Shown here: positions 1 to 10,685 of the stretch, piece after piece
Layout: the number at the start of each line of letters is the position of its first letter
How positions within the stretch are numbered: position 1 is the first letter of the stretch
Source of the DNA: Enoplolaimus lenunculus
Taxonomy: Eukaryota > Nematoda > Enoplea > Enoplida > Thoracostomopsidae
Assembly: GCA_030248215.1 (NCBI GenBank)
Contig: JASANG010001116.1
Location: 34,414-98,413 of the forward strand
Direction: 5' to 3'
DNA length: 64,000 nucleotides
Program-made: the position numbers and the translations under genes
Notes under the pieces: model-generated
Database searches by the model: none
What the model saw: only the letters and a program-made list of their open reading frames with translations
Told to the model about the DNA's origin: nothing

Positions 1-617
1 CAAAAGTTGCCGATGTTGAACCGACCTGATAAACTCGCCTCTATAATTTACTATTTTCCGGGTGCAGCCCAAATAGTTTGTCGGTGTTTTGGCTATAGTG
101 TTGAAAACTGATCTTGAACTATGGCCACCCTAGAAAATTTTCAACCTTGAGATTACTTAGACTTATTAGTATTTAGGATAGTTTTCGTAGAAATCTTTCG
201 TTTCGAGTATTTGCGTTCGTCCGGGGGAATAGAAAAAATTCATGGCGTGGCAATCAAGTGCTCAACAGAGGCAAAATAGCGAGAAAAAACAAACGAGCGA
301 AGCGACATAGAAGCCGGATTCAATTTTAGCTTCAAGTTCCACTGCAAAACTTTGACTTTATGAAGGTCTATCGGCGGTATCCGATACATATATATGACAC
401 CCGCCCTTGCCTATCACAGCCCAAACGTCACGAGATAATGCATATTTGGCATTTTTGAACGGAAGTGTATAAATTGCAATATCTACGAAAAATAAAGAGT
501 AGATATTATGACATAATTTTTATCTTGTCAAAATTTTACCTTTAATAATTTTAGGAAGAACTTTTTGTTAACATTACGCAAAAGCGAGTTGCAGTACGTA
601 TACAGTAAACGATATTA

Positions 618-783
618 CAGGCCAGTAGCCAGGTCACCTTGCTAGTGGAGGCCGAAAAATTATCAGGAGGGACATTCAAGGGTTTTCAATGACTTACAAG
701 CAAGGTTGAAAATTTTCTAAGGGGGAGGAAAATTTTTTCCAGGGGGCTCAGCCCATTGCCCCCCACCTTTGCTACGGGCCCGC
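618..783. repeat. Dispersed repeat with GGCCCGTAGC ends
   Basis: Both ends carry versions of GGCCCGTAGCC and the interior has AAGGGTTTTCAATGA and GAAAATTTTC blocks. Related copies lie at 7519-7698, 46018-46158, 60505-60606 and in the two arms around 62160-62283 and 62585-62720. This is probably a non-autonomous DNA element; its superfamily is not determined. Confidence 0.6.
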
Positions 784-910
784 TTTAATATAATTAATTC
801 GGTAAGAAAGTACTTACTTCTTAACATTATTAAGTCCTAATGGGTCATCAACGTAATAATTCTCGTACTACTGTAAAACAGTCCGATTCTGGGTATGGAC
901 CTATGTCACT

Positions 911-1140
911 TTAACCCCTTCTCACATTGAGTTGCCTATAGGCAACTCAGCGCAGTGTATATACGTTATACATAGTACTAAATCATCACAAGACGTGAGA
1001 GCCCCCTCGGGCTCGAGCGTCAAGCTCCTATAGCTGAGTGGTGATGGTATACGCTTCCCACTCCAGTCACTGGAGTTCGAATCCTAGCATAAAAGTAGGT
1101 CTCAGGGGAAATAGAAAATATTCATGTGAGAAAGGGTTAA
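911..1140 (+). mobile_element. TTAA-flanked MITE carrying a tRNA-like Pol III promoter (copy 1)
   Basis: The element starts TTAACCCCTTCTCACAT and ends ATGTGAGAAAGGGTTAA, so it has inverted termini and TTAA on both sides, as in piggyBac-type elements. Inside, about 1022-1090, a tRNA-like stretch shows an A-box-like TAGCTGAGTGG and a B-box-like AGTTCGAATCC. A palindrome GAGTTGCCTATAGGCAACTC sits near the left end. Other copies: 16689-16959, 16985-17256, 50719-50987 (minus), 54455-54846 (minus, diverged) and 48292-48420 (partial). Confidence 0.7.
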
Positions 1141-1620
1141 GAAACTTTGTTAGAAGGATACCATTAGGGATTATTGTTGTACATTTGTTTTACCAGAAAC
1201 TTTGCACGAAGAAATTCAAAATCCTTTCACACAAACCGCAAATAGTTTACAGAAGCTGCAGCGAGAGTTTGCGTGTAGTCAGTACTCCCTACCCAGGGAC
1301 TCTGTTTTGTCCTTGTTATCCAATTACACTGTGTGTTGCCATCAGGCCCTGGTTATAGCATCGTTTGTGACGCAAGTGTTATGGTGGTAGGTGGACAATT
1401 TTTATGCATCTATGCGTACATATTTAAATACAAACTATTATGGACGAACCTGGGCACAAATACAGACTTGTTTGATTGAAACATCACTTCAAGTATTTTA
1501 GTTGTATCCAGTTCAGTTGATGTGCTTAAATATACCGAAACACGCGATGCGTTTTGAAATTCGCGTTTTTGAATCAACTTAAAATAAACTCAAAAAAATG
1601 GTACGAAAAATACTGACATT

Positions 1621-1765
1621 AGCTCATGTAAAGATCAAACGAAGACCGTTTTTCTACGGGATTGCAATAGAGTAAGCTTAAGCTTTAGATCAGTTGTTTG
1701 GCTTTTTTACTTAGACTTAGGAATATGCTTGTACTACTGTTACGGGTGCGTTGTTTACATTGGCC
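1621..1765. mobile_element. Short TTAGGC-type hAT-like MITE
   Basis: It begins near CATGTAAAGATC and ends TTTACATTGGCCC, with a single TTAGACTTAGG core and the family markers AGAGTAAGCTTAAGC and AATATGCTTGTACTACTGTT. It is a short member of the family whose best copies are 51198-51423, 58726-58927 and 60014-60211. Confidence 0.6.
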
Positions 1766-2631
1766 CTGACGGCTTCATGACCCTTGCCGAAATGTTTGAA
1801 CATTGAAAAGCTCTAAGTAAGTTAAAAGCTTTGACACCTCAAATTTTCTAAGTTACCCACAACCTACTCAATCAAAATACTCAGGCTTTCAGCTAAAAGT
1901 GTGAGACGTCTTACTTACTGTCAATATTCAGTATACGATTTTATACTGCACAAAACACATTGCGTTGTGTATTGATCAGGGCCGGAGCACCCACTCTCAA
2001 TACCCCCATTTGGGCGATCCCACCCGTATAGGGACCCCTGTCTAACGGATAAAACAAAAAACCGCCGGAATTTTGAAATGCGTCTGGCTTCTTGCTCGGC
2101 TCGCATCACTCGCAAATTTGACACAACCCTGCCTTTCCGCGATTTTTTCAATGACTTTGGCAGTACACAGGCCTTACAATTAGCACCACGCTGCTAAATG
2201 CTAACAAATGTTCTCGCTCGCTACACTCGCTGGTTTACAATTTTACTTAAGATAACTCTTGTGAAACGAAATACTGAAGAAGGAAATTAAAGAAATTTTT
2301 AAGTGAGGCGCGCCTTGTGCTGTCTCCCCTGGTTGGAGCATATGCAGATTGTAACAGGTTTTATCTAAAATATGAGCTGTTTAGCTACTTGAAAAGAAAA
2401 TGTCAAAAAACTTTCGCACTGCGCGCGAAGTTTGTTTCATTTTAAAGATGACTTCACTTTCTAGATCCATTATTTTCAACTTTTGTGTTTTACACAGTTT
2501 TGAAAGGGTGTCCGACAGCTATCAAACACGAGCATGAAGTCGAACAGCCTTAGATCAAAACATCGATAAATTCTGTTTCTACATCTACGCTGGTGGGGCC
2601 CACCCTAAAGCTTGGGAGAGACCCGCCCCTG

Positions 2632-2841
2632 CACAGCAAAATATGGTGAGTCAAATTGACTCTCTCCGAAATAGGCTCTACGGGACTACACAAACTGAGT
2701 CAAATTCGACTCAGCCAGAGTCAAACATGCGACTCAGTTAATCGAATTTGACTCTGCCGGAGTCGAATTTTGACTCAATTTGTGTAGTCCCGTAGAGCCT
2801 ATTTCGGAGAGAGTCAATCTGACTCATCATTTTTTGCTGTG
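2632..2841. mobile_element. Tc1-like palindromic MITE (GAGTCAAATT family)
   Basis: This is an almost perfect palindrome of about 210 bp. It starts CACAGCAAAATATGGTGAGT and ends ATTTTTTGCTGTG, and is filled with GAGTCAAATTTGACTC variants. Each half contains TCTCCGAAATAGGCTCTACG or its complement. Close copies are 48079-48290 and 53619-53835, with a fragment at 49353-49420. TA at the ends and CACTG-type termini suggest a Tc1/mariner-like origin. Confidence 0.75.
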
Positions 2842-2987
2842 TGTCTGCTCCGACACTGGTATTGATTTCACGTACATCGTTTGGAATTAGTTGCTAAAAG
2901 TATACTTAAATATGAGCAAGTTTCAAATACAACGGTTTAGGATAACTTAAACTGACACAGAAAATTCTGAGCACAGCGTTGTTTTAC

Positions 2988-3110
2988 CTGCTCATAGACG
3001 GCATTGCTTTGTCGCGTAATTTCTTCACTTGAAAGTTGTTGTATTTTGGCCGCTATCGCTTTTCGAAGCTCGGATTTTGCAACAGCAGTCGTTGAAACAC
3101 TCGCCATCAT
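2988..3110 (-). CDS. MTHFS: 5-formyltetrahydrofolate cyclo-ligase, first exon (partial)
   Basis: This exon encodes about 41 residues starting MMASVSTTAVAKSELRKAIA and ending with SNAVYEQV-type sequence (ITRQSNAVYEQ). The pattern K-S-x-L-R-x-x-I, then L-S-x-E-E-x-x-R-Q-S, matches the N-terminal helix of 5-formyltetrahydrofolate cyclo-ligase, which uses ATP to convert 5-formyl-THF to 5,10-methenyl-THF in the cytosol. The exon ends CAG|GTAAAA at 2987/2986. I chose the ATG at 3110 (or 3107); an upstream in-frame ATG exists but adds sequence without family similarity. The ATP- and substrate-binding parts lie outside the window, so the identification rests on the N-terminus alone. The gene lies 0.9 kb downstream of the FMO stop, on the same strand. 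Confidence 0.65.
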
Positions 3111-4012
3111 ACGTACTTTTGCCAATAAACATTGAACCATTAGGTTTAATTTGGCATGGCAACCGTGAAACTTGTACGTATCAAACATATATTTTATAGT
3201 TGTTTAGTGATCCCAAACTGTTGGCACAAATACAGGTGCAACTGAAAAGTCCCTCATTCACTCAGTGTGGTGGGGTCAAGTCCTACGTTAAAGCAGGGTC
3301 TTTTCGGTTATCCCCAGCTGCTCGCGTGTCTAAAAATGGTTCGATTTTAAAATTTTTTGCATAGTTGAGCTTTTCAAGACGTCCACTGATCATTCCACGC
3401 CTAAATCAGAATTTTTGAAAAATTTTGATTTTTTCAAAGTCCCAAGCTTCCCACTCGGGACCCCAAATTTTTTTGGTCAAAAAGTTTAAATTAAAGCATC
3501 ATTCGACGCGGCTTGTTGTGCTGAGTCAAATGGTATTTAAAGGGTACAACCGAAAGGCTGCCTCCGGTTCCGGTAAAATTGCTGCTGTAGGTTCCGAAAA
3601 ATTCTGTAATGAAAATTCGCATAGTTCTACAGAAGTCATTGGTTTGGTACGTTTCGTTCTAACATTTGGTACAATTTAAGGGAAAAATTGGCGAGATTTT
3701 GTAAAAAGTTTGGCGAAGCTCAAAATACTCTGTGTCCGCCCAAAATCAATAGAGCAGAAAATTTTGCTCTTTACGTTTACTTGCGGTCGAGAATTGCAAC
3801 AGATTAAGTAATTAAAACTTTACTTAAACAAAGTAAAACACGAATTATAATAATGCAATCAAAAGATAACTATGTATATTATATATCTATATTATATACA
3901 TATATATTATATATTAAATATATATACATATTACATCATGCATACATAATAAAAACGCACCAAGTCAAATATGAAAAACATCCTTTAATGCAAACTAGCG
4001 CAATATAACGAC
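3111..4012. other. Intergenic between FMO and cyclo-ligase
   Basis: No gene was seen. It holds a fragment of the CAGGGTGCAACCGG hAT-like family with CCTCCGGTTCCGG (about 3541-3700) and an AT-only stretch at about 3872-3940. Confidence 0.6.
3872..3940. repeat. AT-rich simple repeat
   Basis: The stretch is almost purely A and T, with repeated ATATATTATATA-type units. Confidence 0.85.
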
Positions 4013-7000
4013 CTAAATCTCTTCAAAATTTTCATCGTCACAAATTCGAAAATTAACATTTTTGTATCGAGTCAAATTGACACATCTCAAGGAATGAACG
4101 TGTCCGTATAACTTGGAAACTGCTGGTTTCACAAGATTAGTCATTTGAGCAGTTTTACACAGACGCTCGGCATACTCCCATTGGCCTGGATGACCCAAAT
4201 AATGAGCTTTATGAGCAGGTAAGCCAAGCTTATTCCTACGATAATCACAATCTTTCTCAATTGCACGAAACATTGTTTCTGGTGACGGAAGCTTTGCTGC
4301 GCCAGAAAGAATTTGAAGGCAAAATCGCACCTGAAATACAATAAACTTGTCGGCCTCAAACCGTTAAATTGGAATATATATTGTTAACGAAACAAAAATT
4401 ACCTAACATTGACTTAGAGGGACTCCCCACACAACTGGTATGCCACAAAGTTACATTTTATTGTTCTAATTAGCGCCCATATTCTCAAATGTGTATAGCA
4501 TCGATCACCAGTTGGTATTAATAGGTTTTCAAACTGACAAACTGGTGCGGTTGTAAATTTTAAATCTGGCACAGAAACAAGATCTATGATAAAGTGGTGA
4601 TAGGTGCTACAGACATTTGAGAATACGGTCATAGCACATAAGTGCACAACACGACCATTTAACCGTGTAAAATAAATCAATATTGAACGTAAAAATCAAA
4701 TTTTTACTGCATACTGTAGTGACCCGAACCAGAGGAGGACTGTTATTTATTTGACCTCTCCAGAGGGTACCCCTCTGTTATTCGGTTACGGACAGTTATT
4801 TATTTTTAAAACACACTCCGCCACCCTTTATTGCTGATATTTATACGGTACTGGCACTATCCGTTGTATTAAGCGTTTATTTGTCTTGTGTCAATAGTTT
4901 GAGCGATCATGCAAGGTTATACTTAGGGATGTACTTTCAAAATTTAAGTACACTTCAAAGTTTCGAACTCAAATTATTTGTTCCTGGAGGCATTTATGCA
5001 CTACAATTAGGGATAATTGACATTTATGAACTCTAATTACAGTTTAGAGACTCTATCAGCTTACGGACACTTATTAAGGACACGGACTCCTATTGTTTGG
5101 GACTCAAATTGGCGACCCCCTCTTACTACCTCCATCCTCTTATTCGGGTCACTACAGTATTTGCTCCAAAAACTGAAACATTTTTAAACTTCAGAATTAC
5201 TAAAAACACGATAGTACCTAAATACAAAAATTACTAAAAAACTTGATGCTTCTACACCCCCTACACAACCTACTTAGCCCCCCCCCACCCCAGCATTACC
5301 TGCGTATCGAACAACGGAAACGGCAGTACCACCGTGAAAAGTCCAATAAAAAACAAATTTTGCAATTCCGGATGCAAACAGTGTTCGTACAACGGTGCTA
5401 CTCGACGCCCGCGTTGTGTGATTTCAATCGGAACTTCCGTTTTATGCGTCGTTGAATTGCAACTTTTTAAATTTAAAAACGGAAAACTATATTCGTAGCC
5501 GGTACATAGTACAATTGCGTCCAAGGCAACACAACAACCGTCCTTCAACGCGGCCTCCTGCGGTCCAATTATTGATTGAATGCCGGCCGTTTGGGCAACG
5601 TTTTCAGGCAGCGGTGATTTCAGCGGCTCTTTGTTATGACATAAGTAAACCTAAAACAATACGCGTTTAATATATAATGTTAATTAAGACAGGTTTGAAA
5701 TAAAAAATGCCGATTAGCTAAATTTACTCTTAGATATTTAGTCACAGCCATATATATCTGCTGCAAGCCTGCTGTATGCATATTTTGTCAATACGATTTT
5801 TTGCAAATTTTGATCCAATCCTTATAACTGGGCAGGCTGTAACAAACTGACTGCCTTTCGTCTTCAGTTCCGGTATCGCTGCCACCGTTGTTGCCGTGCC
5901 GTATCCATCCCACCGAGTCCATTATATTTCTCTTTGCCATATTGTCCACATTGCCATATTTCCTCCGTTTCCGATGTAACATAAGACCGGATGTCAAAAT
6001 ACAGGATACCAGACCCAGAACCAGATAGTGAATTTTTACACAAACCAGGAACCGTTGTTAACCAGATAGCATACACTATATTAAAAGCAATGACATTAAC
6101 TGAACCCGTTATATATCTAAGAACGTAATCGGTTTTCGAACAAATACAAATTCGCGTTATCTTAATGACGCTGCGTTAGTCTGGTTTGTCTTCCGTCTTC
6201 GTCTGCTAATAACGATTGCACAATAGATGCAAATCAACCTATCACTTGCCCCAGAACTTGATGAAATAGTCTTACGTTCAACGATGCTCTTTGAAATATG
6301 CCGACACTCATATAATAATTAAACGCCTACTGTGCTGTTTGAGTAGAATATAAAATAGAAAACTTCAACGATAAACCGTCCTGAGGTATCTTCGAAAACT
6401 TAAGTATTTTCCAAGCGTTAAGAGTCCAAAAAGTACGACATCGACGGGAAAATATGACGAGGTATACAATATGGAAGCTGGCAGTATGGCACTCGAAATG
6501 AACAAAATACGACAGAAGAAAAATATGGCACAACACCGGCACAAAATTGACCCCCGCGTTCGGCTCTGACTCTTCCAGCTGCAGATAGTGAACGTGAGGT
6601 GTCGCCCAAACAAAGCTTATAACAAATTATGCCTCAGCAAAATTCAACATCATTTTAGCTGCGTAATTTCGCTTCATTTCCACGTCCGAAGAAATATATC
6701 GACCACTTGTTCGTACTGTGGTTATATCTCAATTTAGCCTACATTCTGTTAACTGATATCGTGCATAACAACGAGTCCAACAGTAAAAAAAATAACTTTC
6801 TTAACATTTTCCAAACTAAATTCACTGGAATTTTTTAAATTCAAACTGCAATACAACCTACCTGCTTGGCGACAGTAGCCAATTCAAGCGCAATATCACA
6901 TCCAGAGGGTCCAGCCCCAAGACACGCCACCCGTAATCCTGTAAACGGTTCCGGACACCGATAGCTATGACTATGCAGTAGTAGACCAGAAAACGTTTCT

Positions 7001-9763
7001 AAACCGCTAATTTCAGGGTAATCAGGAACGGAATAATGTCTGAAACGTACATACAATTTTAAACAGGCGACTACAATAGCATTATGCAATTTCCACAATA
7101 TCATGCGTATACCAGGTGACTTTTGAGGCGGTAGTGCGCTGCACACTGTGGCTAAAAATGCAACGCAGTGAAGCTAAAAATATTTCAGTGTGCAGCGCAC
7201 TACCCCACTCAAATGTCATTTGGTGTATATAGTCATGACATTGTGGATAAATTTTCAATACGTTAATATATCACAAATAGGAATCGGGTCAGAAACAAAT
7301 TGTATTTTAAACGCTTTTCACGTTCGATATGTCATCACTGGGAAAACCTTTTATTGTAAGCGCAGAAAATCGTTACTGGGGCAAAACCACCCTATAGTAT
7401 TTGTCAAAATGCTATATTTAGCATCAATATAAACGCTTTTTTCAAAACGCGAAAATTGTTTTCTGCTTTTACCACGATTCCTTCCGGTTAAAGTACACAG
7501 TGCAATTCGTGTAAAAACGGGCCCGTAGACAGAGGGGTTTCCAGGGTAGGAAGGAGGGGCTCAGGTATCCTGGAAGAATTTTGCCTCCATCCTCTAGAAA
7601 ATTTTCAATCTTGTTTGTAAGTCATCGAAAACCTTTGTATGCCACTCTTGAACAGTATTTAGCTTCCTCATCTACGAAGGTGACCTGGCTACGGGCCAGT
7701 GTAAATGTCACATCTTTAACTCACAACAGGAATTTCGGTTTGAGCACAAAAAAATTGCATAAAAAGATGGGCGTTCTCATCAAAGTCAAACCTTCAGTCC
7801 TACCATAATCCACTCACCCGTCGCATACAAACGCGTATCCCTACCATAATCCACTCACCCGTTGCATACAAACACGTATCCCTACCATAATCCACTCACC
7901 CGTTGCATACAAACACGTATCCCTACCATAATCCACTCACCTGTTGCATACAAACACGTATCCCTACCATAATCCACTCACCCGTTGCATACAAACACGT
8001 ATCCGTACCGTAATCCACTCACCCGTTGCATACAAACACGTATCCGTACCATAATCCACTCACCCGTTGCATACAAACACGTATCCCTACCATAATCCAC
8101 TCACCCGTTGCATACAAACACGGCATCAAACATTTGTTCGTCAAATTTTCGTGTTTCTACATTTTGACTAGTAACAATCCATTTTGGTTTGTAAACATCT
8201 ACTGCCATTGCAGTTTGACCAGAATCTACTACCGGACGCACATTAATGACTAAGTGACGAAACTAAAAAAAGCCGACATTTTTGGTGCAAAACCACGCAA
8301 CTCAACGTTAAAAATGGTATCATTCGATTCGGCTTGTTCAACTGATCATAAAATATACTAACTAGCCAGTTTTGCGCAGATGATGTAGGCCAAAAACACA
8401 ACGCGGACTGAGTAAATTCTTGCTACACAGTATGTACCCTGTTGCATACTCTTGTTAAATAGTATCATCATGCACTCTTGCTTTTATTTTATTTTATTGG
8501 CCAATGTAAAGATCAGGCGCGGAACGTTTTTCTGTCGGAATGTAATAGAGTAAGTTTAAGCTTTAGATTAGTTTTTTGCTTTACTTAGGCTTAGGAATAT
8601 GCTTATAATACTGTTTCGCTCCTGTTCTTTACAATGGCCATTTTATGTAATCAGAGCTGTACCGAGTAGTTGACAATATTTAAAGACTGATCATTCTAAT
8701 GATCAAAACGTGCCGACACTTTACAAACCTATTTTTTATTTCAATAAAAAGACTGATTCTGTGCATCTTTTTACTAAATATACCTTGATAAATTTATACA
8801 GATCAAAATGGGTCGCGTAATCCTTCAAATATTGATAAACAGTACTGTGATGCAAAAAAGAACGACCTTCCTTCGGAAACGCAAAATCCGGAAACGCCAT
8901 GGCTTCCTTGGGTAGGTTGGTCCTGAAATTAAAATGTCAAAATTTACGCTTCACTAGAAAACCCATGTTCGTAGCCAAGAATTCGGTGGAGTCGTCGTCA
9001 CACCGGTACAACGACAATTCGATGCCTGACAACTTGTACGACCGGAAACTTGCAATCCACAATCACATCTGCTTGACAATTTGTTGCCCATTCACTAACT
9101 TAGTCTTATGCTTAGGATGCTGCCAGACGACAAGCTATAGGTATATCCGGTCGACACATTGTCGTAGATTCCGCCGCACTAGTGTAAATTTATACATTCA
9201 AGCGTAAATAAATTTTTCACAGCTAACATATATCTTTGTAACTGCACGTTTTTTCAATCCCTGTTTGCACCATGGTATATAGTTTTTGCTACGTCAGAAA
9301 AATTGTTACTTTCAGAAATAGAATTCACCGGTTAGAAAGCTACGAGACGTATCTCCAACTGGAAGCATAGCATAGATATATGCTATGCATTGCTGAGAAC
9401 ATACAGCTAGTAACGATACTAAGGATGGTGCTATACTTTTGGTGACGTTCGGCGTACAACGAGCGTTTACTACCCTATGGGACAGCATATCAATTTGTAA
9501 ACGAAAATTTTTTGATGTTCGACGCCGTCCGACGCCACACGACAAGTACTGCGTATACTAATAGTTTACCTCATATTTTGATACATGCTCGAATGTATTG
9601 GCAATCCGAAATCGTCACATTTTGTACGCTCCGTGTACACCCATGTTCCACCAACGGTTTCAGTTTGTTCGTACACAATCGGAGTACCACTATATAAAAC
9701 GGCTTGATGCGCCGTACAAAGACCCGCAGCCCCAGCACCTATGATACAAATACGACCAACCAT
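4013..9763 (-). CDS. Flavin-containing monooxygenase, 6 exons, 445 aa
   Basis: Exons (minus strand): 9763-9570, 8922-8784, 8262-8105, 7039-6862, 5650-5300, 4330-4013. All junctions are GT/AG and all phases agree. The product is an FAD- and NADPH-dependent oxygenase that oxidises soft nucleophiles (N or S) of small molecules. Visible motifs: the FAD-binding GAGAAG near residues 9-14 (CIIGAGAAGLCTAHQ), the FMO signature FSGLLLHSHSY near 180, the NADPH-binding GAGPSG near 205 (ACLGAGPSGCDIALEL), and the C-terminal CTGYEYSFPF. The junction MYQNMR|TNLPKEAMAFPDF is the typical FMO run. Length is usual for short invertebrate FMOs without a long C-terminal membrane tail. Only 5 bases separate an acceptor-like TTTCTATAG from the ATG. 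Exon 3 ends in an eightfold 41-bp array that copies its own splice donor (7799-8122). Intron 5 carries a 448-bp MITE. The FMO subtype is not assignable. Confidence 0.93.
4712..5159. mobile_element. MITE with ACTGTAGTGACCCGAA termini, in FMO intron 5
   Basis: Its inverted ends are ACTGTAGTGACCCGAA and TTCGGGTCACTACAGT, each followed inward by GAGGAGG-like sequence. TA flanks both ends. The interior is AT-rich with no coding sequence. It explains why the open frame nearby (4414-4680) is not an FMO exon. Confidence 0.75.
7131..7203. repeat. Short palindrome next to FMO exon 4
   Basis: A 73-bp inverted repeat with arms GTAGTGCGCTGCACACT and AGTGTGCAGCGCACTAC and a loop of about 39 bases. It could be a tiny MITE; it lies in FMO intron 3, about 90 bp upstream of exon 4. 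Confidence 0.7.
7519..7698. repeat. GGCCCGTAGC-type dispersed repeat (in FMO intron 3)
   Basis: It starts GGGCCCGTAGAC and ends CTGGCTACGGGCC, with GAAAATTTTCAATCTTG inside. It is the reverse-oriented relative of 618-783. Confidence 0.65.
7799..8122 (-). repeat. Eightfold 41-bp tandem array copying the FMO exon 3 splice donor
   Basis: Units start at 7801, 7842, 7883, 7924, 7965, 8006, 8047 and 8088 and differ by only a few bases. On the minus (gene) strand each unit reads TTTGTATGCAACGGGTGAGT and then GGATTATGGTA. The first unit in gene order overlaps the real end of FMO exon 3 (codons for V-C-N-G) and its GT donor at 8104. The other seven are extra copies of an exon end plus GTGAGT donor lying in the intron. 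The unit is not a multiple of 3. Reading past the first donor meets TGA at once, so only the first donor keeps the reading frame. Confidence 0.92.
8499..8639. mobile_element. Short TTAGGC-type hAT-like MITE
   Basis: It runs from GGCCAATGTAAAGATCAGG to CTTTACAATGGCC, with one TTACTTAGGCTTAGGAATATG core. Flanks ATTTTATT and ATTTTATG look like an 8-bp target duplication with one change. It lies in FMO intron 2. Confidence 0.75.
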
Positions 9764-10685
9764 TTACCCTATAGAAACAATCAAATTTAAAATTTTAACA
9801 ATGAGAGACTTTTTCGAATTGGTCTGAAGCTGAATTGAATTTGTTTAATCACAAAGGATAAATAGAGATGTACACCGTCTATGCAATTCGTGTCCAGCAA
9901 AAATCATTGTTCATAGCTAGTAAATAGTTGTAAAACACCAAAACTTGACATGAACTTGAAGAGAAACACATCTCTTAGCTGGAAGATAAGCTTTTCTAGA
10001 CTCTGGAAACAATCTTTTACTTTTTTGAAGTTTCATTTTGCAACACAATGGCCGATTCGCAATTTTACTGATTTTGCACTTCAAATCACAAATATTGGGC
10101 AATGAATATGATGGACCAGTAACCTTGATGAACAACCAAGCAAAAGCCAGATCGCTATTCTTTAAAGGATAACCTTTACCTATACACGTACATATTACGC
10201 AAATCAAGGTTAAAGTCTAAACCCAAGCCTAATCATAGATGAACTGGAAGCCATCTACTGCATTGTTTCTTGAGGAAATTGCGAAAAAAAATATATATAT
10301 AATACTGTCCAATTTTCTTCCTAGAGGTTCGTTTCGCTCAGGCGAAAATCTGGATTAAACCTTGACAAGTATAAATCAAAGTTTTTATAATCTATAGGAT
10401 GCATCACTTAAAAAAATTACGGCATATAAATCTTTTCCCACGCCGATCGCACGCTCGAACAAAAATACAAACGCGATCAAATTTAATAGAATTTAACAAT
10501 CAAATTCAATAAAAACTCTGATACGAAAAGTATACAATATTAAACACAGTGCCTGAAAATATTTGGTTAAACTTTCCCCGTGTGAATATTTTCCATTTTC
10601 ATCTCAAATCAAATTTCAAGCTAAAGGTCGAAAGTAAACGTAAGCTGAGATATTGAGCAATTGCAACAATGTCAAACGCAAAATG
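9764..10685. other. Intergenic between NMD3 and FMO
   Basis: A 0.9 kb AT-rich spacer with no exon seen. NMD3 ends at its right side and FMO begins at its left side, on the same strand. Confidence 0.7.
9769..9780 (-). promoter_or_regulatory. Possible trans-splice acceptor of FMO
   Basis: On the minus strand TTGTTTCTATAG ends 5 bases before the FMO ATG. It has the form of a 3' splice site and could accept a spliced leader. It could also be the end of a 5' UTR intron. Confidence 0.4.

Larger units (their letters stand above)
1..2987. other. Intergenic, repeat-rich; distal part of cyclo-ligase gene expected beyond left edge
   Basis: I found no convincing exon here on either strand. The stretch holds a GGCCCGTAGCC-type repeat, a TTAA-flanked tRNA-like MITE, a TTAGGC-type MITE and a Tc1-like palindrome, each listed separately. 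The remaining exons of the cyclo-ligase that starts at 3110 on the minus strand should lie to the left. The characteristic glycine-rich phosphate-binding segment of that enzyme was looked for here and not seen. Positions about 1970-2060 resemble 44985-45015 in reverse complement (GCCGGAGCA next to TACCCCCATTTGGG), so they are another dispersed repeat. Confidence 0.6.

Noticed and set aside
4414-4680. Open frame in FMO intron 5, considered as an FMO exon
   Set aside because: The exons at 5300 and 4330 join in phase and match the family without a gap (FPLFDTQ|VRFCLQILSG), so no exon is needed here.
7799-8122. Regular 41-bp units considered as a CRISPR-like array
   Set aside because: The units are contiguous with no unique spacers, the genome is eukaryotic, and the unit copies an exon end.
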